Below are positions 19,160-29,330 of a DNA stretch of 64,000 nt, piece by piece. The translations under genes were made by a program, and so were the position numbers. The first letter of the stretch is position 1. Every line of letters begins with the position of its first letter. Source of the DNA: Bifidobacterium adolescentis ATCC 15703 (GTDB lineage: Bacteria > Actinomycetota > Actinomycetes > Actinomycetales > Bifidobacteriaceae). The stretch is from assembly GCF_000010425.1 (NCBI RefSeq), contig NC_008618.1, positions 985,946 through 1,049,945 of the forward strand, given 5' to 3'. Under the pieces are notes generated by a model that was given only the letters and a program-made list of their open reading frames with translations, was not told the DNA's origin and did no database searches.

Positions 19160-19777
19160 ATGATTGGCATGCTACGTGGCCATGTGGAGTCGGTAGACGC
19201 CGTATCGGCCATTATCGAGGTCGGGGGAGTCGGCTATGAGGTCAGGATGCCATCCGCCGACTTGGCTTCCATGCACGCCGGCCAGGAAATCAAGGTCTAC
19301 ACTTCGTTGAATGTGTCCCAGGACGCCATCACTTTATTCGGCTTCGGCACGCTGGCCTCGAAACGCATGTTCCTGCAATTGCAGAAGGTCAGTGGCATCG
19401 GACCGAAAGTCGCGCTATCGTTGCTGTCCACTTTGCCTCCCGATCGACTTGCGAGGGCTGTGGCGGATGGTGATGCCACTGCGTTGGCCAAGGCTCCGGG
19501 ATTAGGCAAGAAAGGCGCGCAGAAAATCATCCTCGAACTGAAAGGTTCCATTGATCTGAGCCAGATTGAGGGTTCTTCCGCAACCGCTTCGACTCCTGAA
19601 GACACTGGGGCCGAACAGGTCGTCGAAGGTCTGATGTCTTTGGGATGGCACCAGCAGGACGCTGCCCATGCGGTGCAGACGGTCTGCGCCGATAATCAAA
19701 TCGAGACGCCGTTGAACGCCAAGGATGTTCCACGCGTGCTGAAGCTCGCGCTGACATCGTTGGATAGAGGTAGATGA
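19160..19777 (+). CDS. ruvA: Holliday junction branch migration protein RuvA
   Basis: The 205-residue protein binds the four-way junction as a tetramer and loads RuvB. It begins [28 protein letters not shown] (OB fold); the helix-hairpin-helix motifs are [17 protein letters not shown] and [20 protein letters not shown], and domain III at the C-terminus contacts RuvB. GAAGGAG precedes the ATG. The stop overlaps the ruvB start by 4 bases (ATGA). Confidence 0.97.
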   Translation: MIGMLRGHVESVDAVSAIIEVGGVGYEVRMPSADLASMHAGQEIKVYTSLNVSQDAITLFGFGTLASKRMFLQLQKVSGIGPKVALSLLSTLPPDRLARAVADGDATALAKAPGLGKKGAQKIILELKGSIDLSQIEGSSATASTPEDTGAEQVVEGLMSLGWHQQDAAHAVQTVCADNQIETPLNAKDVPRVLKLALTSLDRGR

Positions 19778-20862
19778 AACGGACCATTATGACGAACACT
19801 GATACATTCGAACAGCCGAACACCGGGGCGAACGAGGAATCCCTCCGTATGGTTTCCGCCGCACCCGTCGGCAACGAACCGGTCAGCGACGAGGAGCTTC
19901 GTCCTCATATCCTCGAGGGATTCATCGGACAGCCAAGGCTCAAAGCGCAGTTGCAGCTTTTCCTCGATGCTGCTCGAAAACGTGACGTTCCTCCGGACCA
20001 TATCCTGCTTGCGGGGCCTCCGGGACTTGGCAAAACCACTTTGGCCATGATTGTGGCCAATGAATTGGAAGTTCCAATCCGCGTCACTTCCGGTCCCGCC
20101 ATCCAACATGCTGGTGATTTGGCTTCGATTCTGAGTTCGCTGGACGCCGGCGAGGTGCTCTTTATCGATGAGATCCACCGTCTGCCCCGTGCCGCCGAGG
20201 AACTGCTGTACATCGCCATGGAGGATTTCCGTGTTGATGTGATGGTCGGCAAAGGCCCTGGAGCTTCATCCATTCCGCTGACATTGCCTCGGTTTACGGT
20301 TATCGGTGCTACCACGCGAGAGGGCATGCTTCCCTCGCCGCTGCGTGCGCGGTTCGGTTTCACGGCGCATCTGGATTTCTACCCGCATGAGGAGCTTGAA
20401 AAGCTGATTGAGCGTTCCTCCGCAGTGTTGGGAATCCAGTTGGAGGACGGGGCCGCTCGCCAACTGGCCATGCGTTCCCGCGGCACGCCGAGAATTGCCA
20501 ACCGCCTGCTTCGTCGTGTTAGGGATTGGGCCATCGTGCACGATCTCGAATCGGTGCGTCCCGATGATGTCAAGGAGGCGTTGGCGCTTTATCAGATCGA
20601 TACCGAAGGTCTTGACCGTCTGGATATAGCAGTGCTTAAGGCCATCGTCACCAATTTCAACGGAGGCCCCGTCGGCTTGAACAATCTGGCGGCCATGGTG
20701 GGCGAGGAGTCGGAAACGGTGGAAACGGTATGCGAACCGTATCTGGTACGTGAGGGCTTCCTCATCCGCACGCCGAAAGGCCGCGTGGCCACGCGCAAGG
20801 CATGGGAGCATCTTGGTATCACTCCCGACGAATCCGCATATGATGTCAATGAGATGTCATAG
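19774..20862 (+). CDS. ruvB: Holliday junction DNA helicase RuvB
   Basis: The AAA+ motor of about 362 residues drives branch migration. The N-terminus of 45 residues is variable; [22 protein letters not shown] follows, then Walker [18 protein letters not shown], Walker [20 protein letters not shown], sensor region [18 protein letters not shown], and the winged-helix C-terminus. ATG 19774 overlaps ruvA; ATG 19789 is an alternative. yajC follows, as in many bacteria. Confidence 0.97.
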   Translation: MKRTIMTNTDTFEQPNTGANEESLRMVSAAPVGNEPVSDEELRPHILEGFIGQPRLKAQLQLFLDAARKRDVPPDHILLAGPPGLGKTTLAMIVANELEVPIRVTSGPAIQHAGDLASILSSLDAGEVLFIDEIHRLPRAAEELLYIAMEDFRVDVMVGKGPGASSIPLTLPRFTVIGATTREGMLPSPLRARFGFTAHLDFYPHEELEKLIERSSAVLGIQLEDGAARQLAMRSRGTPRIANRLLRRVRDWAIVHDLESVRPDDVKEALALYQIDTEGLDRLDIAVLKAIVTNFNGGPVGLNNLAAMVGEESETVETVCEPYLVREGFLIRTPKGRVATRKAWEHLGITPDESAYDVNEMS

Positions 20863-20918
20863 ACTTCACATCCTGAGTAATGTGTTCCGGTTGAGACCCT
20901 GACTCCGAGGAGTTTATT

Positions 20919-21332
20919 TTGGATATCCTTTTTCTCGTTGTTCTTATCGTTGTAATGTTCGGCATGATGTTCTGGCAGTCCAAGAAAGCCAAGCAGCAGC
21001 AAGCTGAACGTCAGAATTTCCGTTCTAGTCTGCAGCCCGGCACTGAAGTGATCACCATCGGTGGCATCATCGGCAAGGTCGTTTCCGTCGATACGGAATA
21101 CGAGGAGATCGTCGTTGATTCCGAAGGATCGCAACTGCGTTTCGGCTTCAACGCCATCAGCCGTGAATATGTCCGTCCGGCATACGTGCATGATGATGAG
21201 GTCGATGAGAACGGCAATCCGCTATCCAAGGAAGACGAGCCCGACCAGAAGCCTGTCGTCGACGCGACTGAAGAGCCCGCACAGGATGCCGATGTTATTC
21301 AGCAGCCCATTGACGAGCAGAAGAACGATTGA
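20919..21332 (+). CDS. yajC: Preprotein translocase subunit YajC
   Basis: The 137-residue protein has one N-terminal membrane segment (ILFLVVLIVVMFGMMFW) and the YajC core QNFRSSLQPGTEVITIGGIIGKVVSV. It associates with SecDF in protein export. The C-terminal 45 residues are very acidic and repetitive, longer than in proteobacterial YajC. TTG at 20919 is the start; GAGGAG at 20907-20912 is 6 bases away. secD/secF are not in the window. Confidence 0.93.
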   Translation: MDILFLVVLIVVMFGMMFWQSKKAKQQQAERQNFRSSLQPGTEVITIGGIIGKVVSVDTEYEEIVVDSEGSQLRFGFNAISREYVRPAYVHDDEVDENGNPLSKEDEPDQKPVVDATEEPAQDADVIQQPIDEQKND

Positions 21333-21348
21333 TTTCTTTGATTTTTAG

Positions 21349-21390
21349 ACGGCGAAAATCTCATTTTTGAGGTTTTCGCCGTTCTTTTTC
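21349..21390 (+). terminator. Terminator after yajC
   Basis: ACGGCGAAAATCTC at 21349-21362 pairs with 21369-21382 (one G-U pair), with a 6-base loop, then TCTTTTT. A textbook intrinsic terminator closing the yebC-ruvCAB-yajC run. Confidence 0.9.
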
Positions 21391-21447
21391 GCACGGGAAA
21401 CCTATAATTCAAAGTGCCGTAAACCAAGGTAGAAGGAAACCACTGTC

Positions 21448-22029
21448 ATGGCAGCATCGGATATCACCGTTTCGGGCTTGAACAAAGTTGGAGCCGAAGA
21501 CGCAGCATATCTTGTATCGAAAATACGTACTATTCCGGGCTTTCCGAAGGAGGGCATCCTATTCCGCGATTTCATGCCGGTGTTGGCTGATGCGCGCGCG
21601 TTCGGTATTTTGATGGGGGCCCTTGAAGCGGCATTGCCAGTAGACGTCGATGATTTCGACATGGTCGTCGGCCTTGAAGCCCGTGGATTCCTGTTCGGTC
21701 CAGCGTTGGCCGCCCGTCTCGGAAAGGGGTTTATCGCGGTCCGTAAAGCCGGCAAATTGCCTCCAGAAACCATGTCGCAAAGCTATGACCTCGAATATGG
21801 TCAGGCGTCAATGGAAATCGAAACCAACGTTGTCCATGAGGGAGTGCGCGTATTGATCGTCGACGATCTGATCGCCACCGGTGGAACCGCCAATGCGGCG
21901 CGTAGCCTCATCGAGAAGTGCGGAGGCGTCGTTGCTGGATTCAGCTTCGTCATGGAACTTACCGGTATTGACGGCATGAAATCGCTAGGCGATTATCCGA
22001 CAAGCTCGCTGGTGTGCATGCCTGCCTGA
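21448..22029 (+). CDS. apt: Adenine phosphoribosyltransferase
   Basis: The 193-residue salvage enzyme converts adenine and PRPP to AMP. It has the APT start ISKIRTIPGFPKEGILFRDF-like segment (SKIRTIPGFPKEGILFRDFM), GLEARGFLFGPALAARLG, FIAVRKAGKLP, and the PRPP loop VLIVDDLIATGGTANAA. AGAAGGAAA precedes the ATG at 21448. It is preceded by a terminator and followed closely by sucC, from which it may be transcribed together or separately. Confidence 0.96.
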   Translation: MAASDITVSGLNKVGAEDAAYLVSKIRTIPGFPKEGILFRDFMPVLADARAFGILMGALEAALPVDVDDFDMVVGLEARGFLFGPALAARLGKGFIAVRKAGKLPPETMSQSYDLEYGQASMEIETNVVHEGVRVLIVDDLIATGGTANAARSLIEKCGGVVAGFSFVMELTGIDGMKSLGDYPTSSLVCMPA

Positions 22030-22080
22030 TAACTCCGTTTTCGTCAACCATTCAGAACAAACAACCAAAGGGAATGATCC

Positions 22081-23268
22081 ATGGATCTCTATGAGTATCA
22101 AGCCAGGGAATTGCTCGAAGAACAGGGTATCCCGACTCCTAAGGCAATATTCGCCCAGAACTCCCATGAAGTCGCCGAAGCGGCCGACCAGATTGGATAT
22201 CCCAATGTGATTAAGGCGCAGGTGAAGATTGGACACCGTGGCCAGGCCGGCGGAGTCAAGCTCGCCAAGACCCGTGACGAGTCCATTCTCGCGTCGGAAG
22301 ACATTCTGCCGATGACCATTCACAAGCACAAGGTTAGCGGCGTGCTGGTGGCCGAGGCGAAGAACATCCTTCACGAGTATTACGTCTCCATCTCAGTGGA
22401 CCGATCCTCTCGTGATTTCGACGTGCTCGCCACTGCGAATGGCGGTACTGAGGTTGAGGAAATCGCCAAAGAGCATCCGGAATCCGTGAAGCGTCTGCAT
22501 ATCGATGCTCTTGACGATTTCGATTTGGAAGCGGCCACCAAGATGGCTGAAAGCATCGGCTTCTATCATGCCGATGTTGATCAGGCCGCGCAGATTCTGC
22601 TGAAAATGTGGCGTTGCTTCAAGGAGAACGACGCCACGCTTGTGGAAATCAACCCGCTTGCAAAAATCGGCGATCCGGATGACGAATCTTCCAAGTCGTT
22701 GTGCGCGCTGGACGCCAAGATCTCCCTTGATGACAATGCATCGTTCCGCCATGATGGTTGGAAACGTTTCACCGATCCGATTTATGTCGATCCATATGAG
22801 CAAAAAGCCCGCGAACATGGACTGCATTATGTGCATCTCAAGGGTTCCGTCGGTGTGATCGGCAATGGTGCGGGACTCGTCATGAGCTCTCTTGACGCGG
22901 TGTCAGGCGCAGGCGAGGATCAGGGCACGAATGTCAAGCCCGCAAACTTCCTCGACATCGGCGGAGGCGCTTCCGCCGAAGTGATGTCGAATAGTCTTGG
23001 AATCGTGCTGTCCGACCCGCAGGTCGAATCCGTGCTCATCAATGTGTACGGTGGCATCACCTCGTGTGAACAGGTCGCGAAGGGCATTCTCGAGGCGCTT
23101 GACGAACTTGGCAGCAGCAAGCCTATCGTCGTGCGATTCGATGGCAATGCGGCGGCGGAAGGTCTGAACATTTTGGCCCAAGCCGGCCGCGCCAACCTGC
23201 ACGTCGCTCAGACCATGGAGGAAGCCGCACAGCAGGCCGCACGTTTCGCGGCCAAGGAGGTTCGCTGA
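22081..23268 (+). CDS. sucC: Succinyl-CoA synthetase (ADP-forming) beta subunit
   Basis: The 395-residue ATP-grasp subunit begins [22 protein letters not shown] and has [42 protein letters not shown] and [17 protein letters not shown]. With SucD it interconverts succinyl-CoA and succinate with substrate-level ATP formation. Bifidobacteria lack a complete citrate cycle, so the in vivo role is open. AAAGGGAATG precedes the ATG. sucD starts one base after the stop. Confidence 0.95.
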   Translation: MDLYEYQARELLEEQGIPTPKAIFAQNSHEVAEAADQIGYPNVIKAQVKIGHRGQAGGVKLAKTRDESILASEDILPMTIHKHKVSGVLVAEAKNILHEYYVSISVDRSSRDFDVLATANGGTEVEEIAKEHPESVKRLHIDALDDFDLEAATKMAESIGFYHADVDQAAQILLKMWRCFKENDATLVEINPLAKIGDPDDESSKSLCALDAKISLDDNASFRHDGWKRFTDPIYVDPYEQKAREHGLHYVHLKGSVGVIGNGAGLVMSSLDAVSGAGEDQGTNVKPANFLDIGGGASAEVMSNSLGIVLSDPQVESVLINVYGGITSCEQVAKGILEALDELGSSKPIVVRFDGNAAAEGLNILAQAGRANLHVAQTMEEAAQQAARFAAKEVR

Positions 23269-23269
23269 A

Positions 23270-24193
23270 ATGACGCTTTTCATTGAAGATGGCGCTCCGG
23301 TCATCGTCCAGGGCATGACCGGGCATCAGGGCATGACCCACACGGCCCGCATGCTCAAGGCCGGCACCAACATCGTCGGTGGCGTGAACGCCCGCAAGGC
23401 TGGGCTGGACGTCACCTTCCCTGAAGCCAAAAATGGCGAGGACGCCACCATTCACGTGTTCGCCAACTGCTCTGAAGCCATCGAAGCCACTGGAGCCAAA
23501 GCAAGCGTCGTGTTCGTGCCGCCGCGCTTCGCCAAGGACGCCGTCGTTGAGGCCATTGAAGCCGGCATCGAACTGATTGTCGTCATCACCGAAGGCATTC
23601 CGGTGGCGGACAGCGCGTATTTCGTCGAGTTGGCCTTGCGTAAGGGCGTGCGCATCGTTGGGCCGAATTGTCCTGGTCTGTTGACGCTGCCATCTTCTAA
23701 GGACGCCAAGGGCTGCAACCTCGGCATTATTCCAGATGGCATCGTGTCCCGCGGCCCGTTGGGTTTGGTGTCCAAGTCCGGAACGTTGACCTATCAGCTG
23801 ATGGGGGAGCTGTCTGACATCGGTTTCACCGCATGCCTTGGCGCGGGCGGCGATCCGATCGTCGGCACGACCTTGCAGGAGGCTTTGGAAGCCTTTGAGA
23901 ACGATGAAGCCACCAAAGCCGTTGTCATGATCGGCGAAATCGGTGGCAGCGCCGAACAGGACGCTGCCAAGTGGGCTTCCGAACATATGACCAAGCCCGT
24001 CGTGGCCTACATCGCGGGATTCACCGCGCCGGAAGGCAAGCAGATGGGCCATGCCGGCGCCATCGTTTCCGGCGGCAAGGGCACCGCGCAGGATAAGAAA
24101 GAAGCCCTTGAGGCCGTTGGCATCCGTGTCGGTCGTACTCCCGGACAGACCGCTGAAATCATGCGAGAGGTGCTCGCTTCCCAATCGCTATGA
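23270..24193 (+). CDS. sucD: Succinyl-CoA synthetase alpha subunit
   Basis: The 307-residue CoA-binding subunit has the Rossmann-like start [49 protein letters not shown], and the phosphohistidine-loop region [18 protein letters not shown]. The order sucC-sucD-membrane protein-purH corresponds to the sucC-sucD-perM-purN-purH region of mycobacteria; purN is missing here. Its stop overlaps the next start by 4 bases. Confidence 0.95.
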   Translation: MTLFIEDGAPVIVQGMTGHQGMTHTARMLKAGTNIVGGVNARKAGLDVTFPEAKNGEDATIHVFANCSEAIEATGAKASVVFVPPRFAKDAVVEAIEAGIELIVVITEGIPVADSAYFVELALRKGVRIVGPNCPGLLTLPSSKDAKGCNLGIIPDGIVSRGPLGLVSKSGTLTYQLMGELSDIGFTACLGAGGDPIVGTTLQEALEAFENDEATKAVVMIGEIGGSAEQDAAKWASEHMTKPVVAYIAGFTAPEGKQMGHAGAIVSGGKGTAQDKKEALEAVGIRVGRTPGQTAEIMREVLASQSL

Positions 24194-25578
24194 TGACGAA
24201 CCTGAAGTATTGGCTGAAAGGGCTTGCCGTCGCGGCAGTGTCCATGATTATTTACGCCGTTGCCTTGGGCTGCTATATGGCCCTAATGCTTCTGGTCATA
24301 TCCATGGAAGAAGGCGGGGACAATCTCTCCGCCTTCTCGGTGCCTCTTACCGAGGCGTTGGTGCTGCTCAGCCAAGGTATCGGGTTCAAGACTGATGCCA
24401 TCACGTTGACGATTGTGCCGTTGCTCTTGACGGTACTGCTTATCGCCCTTATCGCGCAGCTCGCCAGAAGATTCGGCACGAGTCTGCGTGGATTCGCGGC
24501 CGGTCTGGTCTTTTGGGAAGCCGTAAACATCTTCTTCGCCAGAAGCATAAATATCGAAATCGTTGATTCGATGACGATGATCGCCATCAAAACGGCGCTT
24601 GTTTTCATCCTCGGATATGCGGTCGCGGCGATTCCGAATGCGTCATGGCCCCAAGCCTGTACCGAATGGATTCGATCTCATGTGTCATCGCCGGTGCGAA
24701 AGACCATGGTCATCGGTTCCGTCCTAGGGCTGCTGCTGGAGGCGGCGTATCTGCTGGTCGGTCTGATCGTCGTTGTTTTTTGGGCAATAAGCAATCAATC
24801 ATCGATAGCGAAGCTATATGAACTTTCGGGCATGCAGAACGGGTCTCGTATTCTTACCACGATCAGTATGCTCGCATGGCTTCCGAATCTGATGATTTGG
24901 GCTGTCTCATGGACTTTCGGCGCCGGCTTCTCAATCGGCGATTTAGCCGAATTCACATTATGGACCGGACAGGGTGACGGGCTCCCCGCCTTGCCTCTTT
25001 TCGGTATGATGCCACAGGCGGTTGAGACGGATTGGGTGAGAATCGCGCTGATGTGCATACCATTGGCATCCGCTTTTGCTACCGGCATGGTCGTCATGTT
25101 GTTTAATAAGGGATTCCATATCAGAGTAGGTGAATCAGGACGGAACATCGACGTCAAACGCGTTGTGCTGAGTTTTGCCTATCCGATTGCTGCTTTTTCG
25201 ATTACCAGCGCCGTCGTGTCCGTGGCTTCCAGCTTGCTGTTCGCCTTGGGAAACGGAGGCTTGGGATCGAAACATCTTGCGCACGTCGGCGTAGACGTGA
25301 TCGCATCAACCCGTAAGGTGGGACAACCCACCGCCATGGGTTTGTTCTCCGCATGGCTGCTGACTTTGGTGGCCGTGAGCATATTTTTCGCCATACGCTG
25401 GATGATGAAGCGTATACGCGAACGTGGAAAGAGGGAGACCGCCCCCGAATCCACGGAAAACAGCCGTGAGGAAACACGTGCGCTTCGCACGGTCGCCTCG
25501 AACAACAATAACAAGGAGGATCAGGGTGACAACAACGAATCGACCGATACGACGGGCTCTGGTATCAGTCTTCCATAA
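24190..25578 (+). CDS. DUF6350 / PerM-like polytopic membrane protein
   Basis: The 462-residue protein has about ten hydrophobic segments over residues 1-410 and a hydrophilic C-terminal tail rich in Glu, Arg and Asn. By position between sucD and purH it matches mycobacterial perM (Rv0955), a membrane protein linked to cell division and persistence; the sequence similarity itself I cannot measure. It overlaps the purH start by 53 bases and the sucD stop by 4, so expression is coupled. Confidence 0.7.
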   Translation: MMTNLKYWLKGLAVAAVSMIIYAVALGCYMALMLLVISMEEGGDNLSAFSVPLTEALVLLSQGIGFKTDAITLTIVPLLLTVLLIALIAQLARRFGTSLRGFAAGLVFWEAVNIFFARSINIEIVDSMTMIAIKTALVFILGYAVAAIPNASWPQACTEWIRSHVSSPVRKTMVIGSVLGLLLEAAYLLVGLIVVVFWAISNQSSIAKLYELSGMQNGSRILTTISMLAWLPNLMIWAVSWTFGAGFSIGDLAEFTLWTGQGDGLPALPLFGMMPQAVETDWVRIALMCIPLASAFATGMVVMLFNKGFHIRVGESGRNIDVKRVVLSFAYPIAAFSITSAVVSVASSLLFALGNGGLGSKHLAHVGVDVIASTRKVGQPTAMGLFSAWLLTLVAVSIFFAIRWMMKRIRERGKRETAPESTENSREETRALRTVASNNNNKEDQGDNNESTDTTGSGISLP

Positions 25579-27154
25579 GGAAGGCATCGAGGTACTTGCC
25601 GAAGCGTTCATCAAGGCGGGCACCGAGGTGGTTTCCACCGGTTCCACCGCGAAGCGTCTGGCTGAGCTGGGTGTCAAAGTGACCGAGGTCTCCGAAGTCA
25701 CTGGTTTCCCGGAATGCCTTGATGGCCGCGTCAAGACCCTTGACCCGCATATCCATGCCGGTATCCTCGCCGACATGACCAACCCCGACCATGCCTCCCA
25801 GCTCGAGAAGTTTGGCATCAAGCCGTTCGATCTGGTGGTCGTCAATCTGTATCCGTTCGCCGACACGGTCCGCTCCGGAGCTGACGAAGCCGCCACCATC
25901 GAAAAGATCGATATCGGCGGTCCGTCCATGGTGCGTGGCGCAGCCAAGAACAGCGCCACCGTCGCCATCATCACCGATCCGAACGATTATGCACTCGTCG
26001 CCTCCCGCATCGAGAACGGCGAGGGCTTCTCCCTTGATGAGCGTCGCTGGCTCGCAGGAAAGGCGTTCGCCCATACGGCCGCCTACGACGCCACCATCAA
26101 CGAGTGGACCGCGAAGCATTGGCCGAAGCCGGCGTCCATCGAACAGCCGGTTTCCGAAGGCGAGACCGAAGTGAATGAGGCCAAGTTCCCGGCCACGTTC
26201 ACCCGTACGTGGGACCGCGCGCACGTGCTGCGTTACGGCGAGAACCCTCACCAGCAGGCTTCGCTGTATCTGGATCCGCTCAACCAGAACGGCTTCGCAC
26301 ACGCTGAACAGCTTGGCGGCAAGCCGATGAGCTACAACAATTACGTCGATGCCGACGCCGCATGGCGTGCCGTGTGGGATTTCGCGCCTCAGATCGCCGT
26401 CGCAGTGGTCAAGCACAACAATCCATGCGGTCTGGCCATCGGCGCTACCGTGGCAGAGGCGCACAAGAAGGCGCACGCATGCGATCCGATGAGCGCCTAT
26501 GGCGGTGTGATTGCTGCGAACAGCAAGGTCACCATGGAAATGGCCGAAAGTGTTCGTCCAATCTTCACCGAAGTCATCGTCGCGCCCGATTACGACGCCG
26601 ATGCGCTTGAACTGCTCCAGACCAAGAAGAAGAACCTGCGTATCCTGAAGGTGTCTGAGCCTCCGAAGACCAAGACCCAGTTCCGTCAGATTGACGGCGG
26701 TCTGCTCGTGCAGTCCACCGATCTGATTGACGCTCCAGGCGACGATCCGAACGCGTGGAAGCTGGTTTCCGGCGAGCCGGCCGACGCTGAAACCGTCAGG
26801 GATCTGGTGTTCGCATGGCGTGCCATCCGGTGCGTCAAATCCAACGCCATACTTATCGCTCACGATCAGGCAACCGTAGGCATCGGCATGGGCCAGGTCA
26901 ATCGTGTGGATTCCGCCAATCTGTCCGTCGAGCGTGCCAACACGCTGGCTGACGGAGCCAACCGCACCAAGGGAGCGGTGGCCGCGTCCGACGCGTTCTT
27001 CCCGTTCGCCGACGGTGCCGAGATTCTGATCAACGCCGGTGTCAAGGCCATCGTCCAGCCTGGTGGGTCCATTCGTGATGAGGAAGTGTTCGAGGCGGCC
27101 CGCAAGGCCGGCGTCACCATGTATGTGACCGGTACCCGACACTTCTTCCACTGA
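25526..27154 (+). CDS. purH: Bifunctional AICAR transformylase / IMP cyclohydrolase
   Basis: The protein of about 542 residues catalyses the last two steps of de novo purine synthesis. The N-terminal cyclohydrolase domain starts [20 protein letters not shown] and has STGSTAKRL and [11 protein letters not shown]; the transformylase domain has [47 protein letters not shown] and ends [12 protein letters not shown] 25526 follows AAGGAGG with 6-base spacing, which decides the start inside the preceding gene. AICAR also arises from HisF, linking the two pathways. Confidence 0.97.
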   Translation: MTTTNRPIRRALVSVFHKEGIEVLAEAFIKAGTEVVSTGSTAKRLAELGVKVTEVSEVTGFPECLDGRVKTLDPHIHAGILADMTNPDHASQLEKFGIKPFDLVVVNLYPFADTVRSGADEAATIEKIDIGGPSMVRGAAKNSATVAIITDPNDYALVASRIENGEGFSLDERRWLAGKAFAHTAAYDATINEWTAKHWPKPASIEQPVSEGETEVNEAKFPATFTRTWDRAHVLRYGENPHQQASLYLDPLNQNGFAHAEQLGGKPMSYNNYVDADAAWRAVWDFAPQIAVAVVKHNNPCGLAIGATVAEAHKKAHACDPMSAYGGVIAANSKVTMEMAESVRPIFTEVIVAPDYDADALELLQTKKKNLRILKVSEPPKTKTQFRQIDGGLLVQSTDLIDAPGDDPNAWKLVSGEPADAETVRDLVFAWRAIRCVKSNAILIAHDQATVGIGMGQVNRVDSANLSVERANTLADGANRTKGAVAASDAFFPFADGAEILINAGVKAIVQPGGSIRDEEVFEAARKAGVTMYVTGTRHFFH

Positions 27155-27206
27155 GTTCAGTGGAAGCGTCGACCGGCAAGCTGGGAGCGTCGCGGCGCGA
27201 TAAATG

Positions 27207-27256
27207 ACGTGGCGTCCGAAACCATTCGCTGGTTTCGGACGCCACGTTTTATTATT
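27207..27256 (+). terminator. Strong terminator after purH
   Basis: An exact 18-bp stem, ACGTGGCGTCCGAAACCA at 27207-27224 against 27230-27247, with loop TTCGC and tail TTTATTATT. It ends the sucC-sucD-purH run. Confidence 0.93.
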
Positions 27257-27310
27257 ATGATTGCGTTCCGTGCGCGGACGCGCGTTGACATATAACGAAA
27301 GGCCTGCGAT

Positions 27311-27595
27311 ATGAGTCATCCCTACGTTTCCGAAGACCATGAAGGCAAGCCGTGGTTTGAATGGATCGTTGCGGCAATGGTGGTTATAGCCACAGTGCTT
27401 GCGGTCTTAGGCCATGTAAAAGCCGCCACCACGGTAATCGCGGTGACGGCCATCATAACAGGACTAATCAGACTCGTAATGCGCGAGCGTAGTCCTTGGA
27501 AAGTCCGTTCAGTTGGCTTCGACGCTTTCATCGGCATCGGTCTGGGCGTCGGACTGTTCATCCTGCTCGCCCTCGTGCCCGTCGGCATCGTCTGA
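27311..27595 (+). CDS. DUF3017 family small membrane protein
   Basis: The 94-residue protein has three hydrophobic segments (about 18-33, 38-55 and 72-90). The N-terminal hydrophilic stretch SEDHEGKPWFEWIVAA and the central RLVMRERSPWKVRS look like the actinobacterial DUF3017 family, often found beside purH or folD. Function is unknown. GAAAGG precedes the ATG. Its last 87 bases overlap, on the opposite strand, the end of the aquaporin gene; both frames are open and both look real. Confidence 0.75.
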   Translation: MSHPYVSEDHEGKPWFEWIVAAMVVIATVLAVLGHVKAATTVIAVTAIITGLIRLVMRERSPWKVRSVGFDAFIGIGLGVGLFILLALVPVGIV

Positions 27596-28444
27596 CGCGT
27601 CGTCGGCTATGGTCTCCAGCGTTTCGGAATCCTGCTCGGCTTCCGAAACGTTTTTCTTGGTGCCGATCATGGACGCGACTATGGCCACAAGCGAGACGAT
27701 GGCGGCTGCGAGAATCGGGCAGATCCAGAACACCCACAGCTGCTGCAGAGGCTCTTGGGAAAGGCCCTGATTCTGGGCGAAGATGGCGATGCCAGTGGCA
27801 CGAGCCGGATTCAGAGCGGCGCCTGTTACCGGATAGGAGATTGCGGCGCCGACACCGTAGGCGAGACCCATGGCGATGGCATGGCTGGTATTGGTCTTTC
27901 CGGATTCACTGGTGGTGTTGAGCGCGGTGGCGACGATGATGATGCCCGCGACGAGTTCAACGGCGATGGCCAGAGTGATGCTGAAGGACACGCCGTAATT
28001 GCCGAGCGTGGCATAGGAGACGGAATTCTTGTCAAAACCGTTAATGACCGGCGTCAGCCAGATTTTCAGCGTTACCTGCTCGGATGTCGGCAGCAGGAAG
28101 CGGATGGCGGCGCCTGCGCCGATACCACCCAGCACCTGAGCGATAATATAGAGCACTCCGTCAAGCACATGGGTTTTGCCGGACAGCATCGCCGCAACGG
28201 AGACCGCCGGATTGAACTGGGCGCCGGAAATCGTGCCGAATATCAGGGTGGCGGCGGCGTACACCAAACCTGTCAGCAAGGCGATGAACGCCATATTCAC
28301 GCCGTAGATCGCGGAACCAAGCGTGCAAATCGAGTAGATGGCGAAGCAGATGATGAAGCTTCCCACCAGCTCCGCGCCTGCGCGAAGGGCCAGTGGCTTG
28401 CTCTGTTCTTCCTCTGTTACGGACGTTGCTTCAACAGCAGTCAT
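27509..28444 (-). CDS. Aquaporin / glycerol facilitator (MIP family)
   Basis: The protein of about 311 residues has six membrane segments and both pore boxes: GAQFNPAVSVAAML and GAALNPARATGIAIF. The residue pattern after the second NPA (NPAR) fits water channels better than glycerol facilitators (NPARD), but substrate is not certain. ATG at 28444 has AGAGGAAAG upstream; a longer frame to 28498 has no support. A tail of about 55 residues rich in Asp and Glu follows the last helix; its coding sequence overlaps DUF3017 on the other strand. Confidence 0.9.
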   Translation of the reverse strand: MTAVEATSVTEEEQSKPLALRAGAELVGSFIICFAIYSICTLGSAIYGVNMAFIALLTGLVYAAATLIFGTISGAQFNPAVSVAAMLSGKTHVLDGVLYIIAQVLGGIGAGAAIRFLLPTSEQVTLKIWLTPVINGFDKNSVSYATLGNYGVSFSITLAIAVELVAGIIIVATALNTTSESGKTNTSHAIAMGLAYGVGAAISYPVTGAALNPARATGIAIFAQNQGLSQEPLQQLWVFWICPILAAAIVSLVAIVASMIGTKKNVSEAEQDSETLETIADDASDDADGHEGEQDEQSDAQTDADESVEAN

Positions 28445-28556
28445 AGTCTTTCCTCTGTCATATAGTGGACAAGTTGCGGTTTTTATGAAAGCCGCCAAAC
28501 GACTGCCATACTACCAGCAGTCCCTGTAAGTATTATCCGGCCACGTTGGGAGAACG

Positions 28557-29330
28557 ATGCCAAACGCATATTCTCGCGCCGCCAAGGCGCACAATCATGA
28601 CAATGAAGGCATTCGCCTGCAGAAACTTCTCGCTCAGGCGGGCTTCGGCTCGCGCCGTAAATGCGAGGAAATCATCACCGATGGTCGCGTTGAGATCGAT
28701 GGCGAGCTGATTACCGAACTTGGCACCCGAGTCGATCCGAAACGTCAGGAGGTCCGTGTCGACGGTTCTCGCGTGCGTGTGAACCCTAACCATGTCACGC
28801 TTGCGTTGAACAAGCCGAAACGCGTGCTGAGCGCCATGGAGGATCCCAAGGGACGCTACACTTTGCGCGACATCGTCGGAGACAAGTACGAGCGTATTTT
28901 CCACATGGGCCGTCTGGATTATGATTCGGAAGGCCTAATCCTCATGACGAACGACGGCGAACTGAGCCAGCACGTCATGCACCCCAAATATGAGGTCGAA
29001 AAGACCTACATCGCCACGCTGGAAGGACGCATCAGCGGTCAGGTGTGCCGCAGGCTCGTCACCACGGGCGTGAAGCTCGACGATGGGTGGATCAAACTCG
29101 ACCGCTGCGCTATTCTCGACTCCAGCCGCGAAAGCACGTTGGTCAAGGTCGTGCTGCATTCGGGCAAGAACCGCATCGTGCGCCGTATTTTCGGCTCGAT
29201 CGGTTTTCCCGTCAAGCGTCTGGTACGCACGCAGATCGGTCCGATCAAACTCGGCGACCTGAAAAGCGGCACGTATCGCGTGTTGTCGCAGGCTGAGGTC
29301 CGTTCTCTATCCAAGGCGGTGGGACTGTGA
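28557..29330 (+). CDS. rluB: Pseudouridine synthase, RsuA/RluB family
   Basis: The 257-residue protein has an S4 RNA-binding domain ([32 protein letters not shown], about 18-50) and the catalytic domain with the Asp in [21 protein letters not shown] and the later [25 protein letters not shown]. It probably isomerises a uridine in 23S rRNA; RluB versus RsuA specificity is not certain. Its stop overlaps the next start by 4 bases (GTGA), and the pairing with cmk-der is conserved in Actinobacteria. Confidence 0.92.
   Translation: MPNAYSRAAKAHNHDNEGIRLQKLLAQAGFGSRRKCEEIITDGRVEIDGELITELGTRVDPKRQEVRVDGSRVRVNPNHVTLALNKPKRVLSAMEDPKGRYTLRDIVGDKYERIFHMGRLDYDSEGLILMTNDGELSQHVMHPKYEVEKTYIATLEGRISGQVCRRLVTTGVKLDDGWIKLDRCAILDSSRESTLVKVVLHSGKNRIVRRIFGSIGFPVKRLVRTQIGPIKLGDLKSGTYRVLSQAEVRSLSKAVGL

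Noticed and set aside
25565-27340. Minus-strand open frame of 591 codons opposite purH
   Set aside because: Antisense shadow of purH; it would run through the purH terminator and has no recognisable domain.
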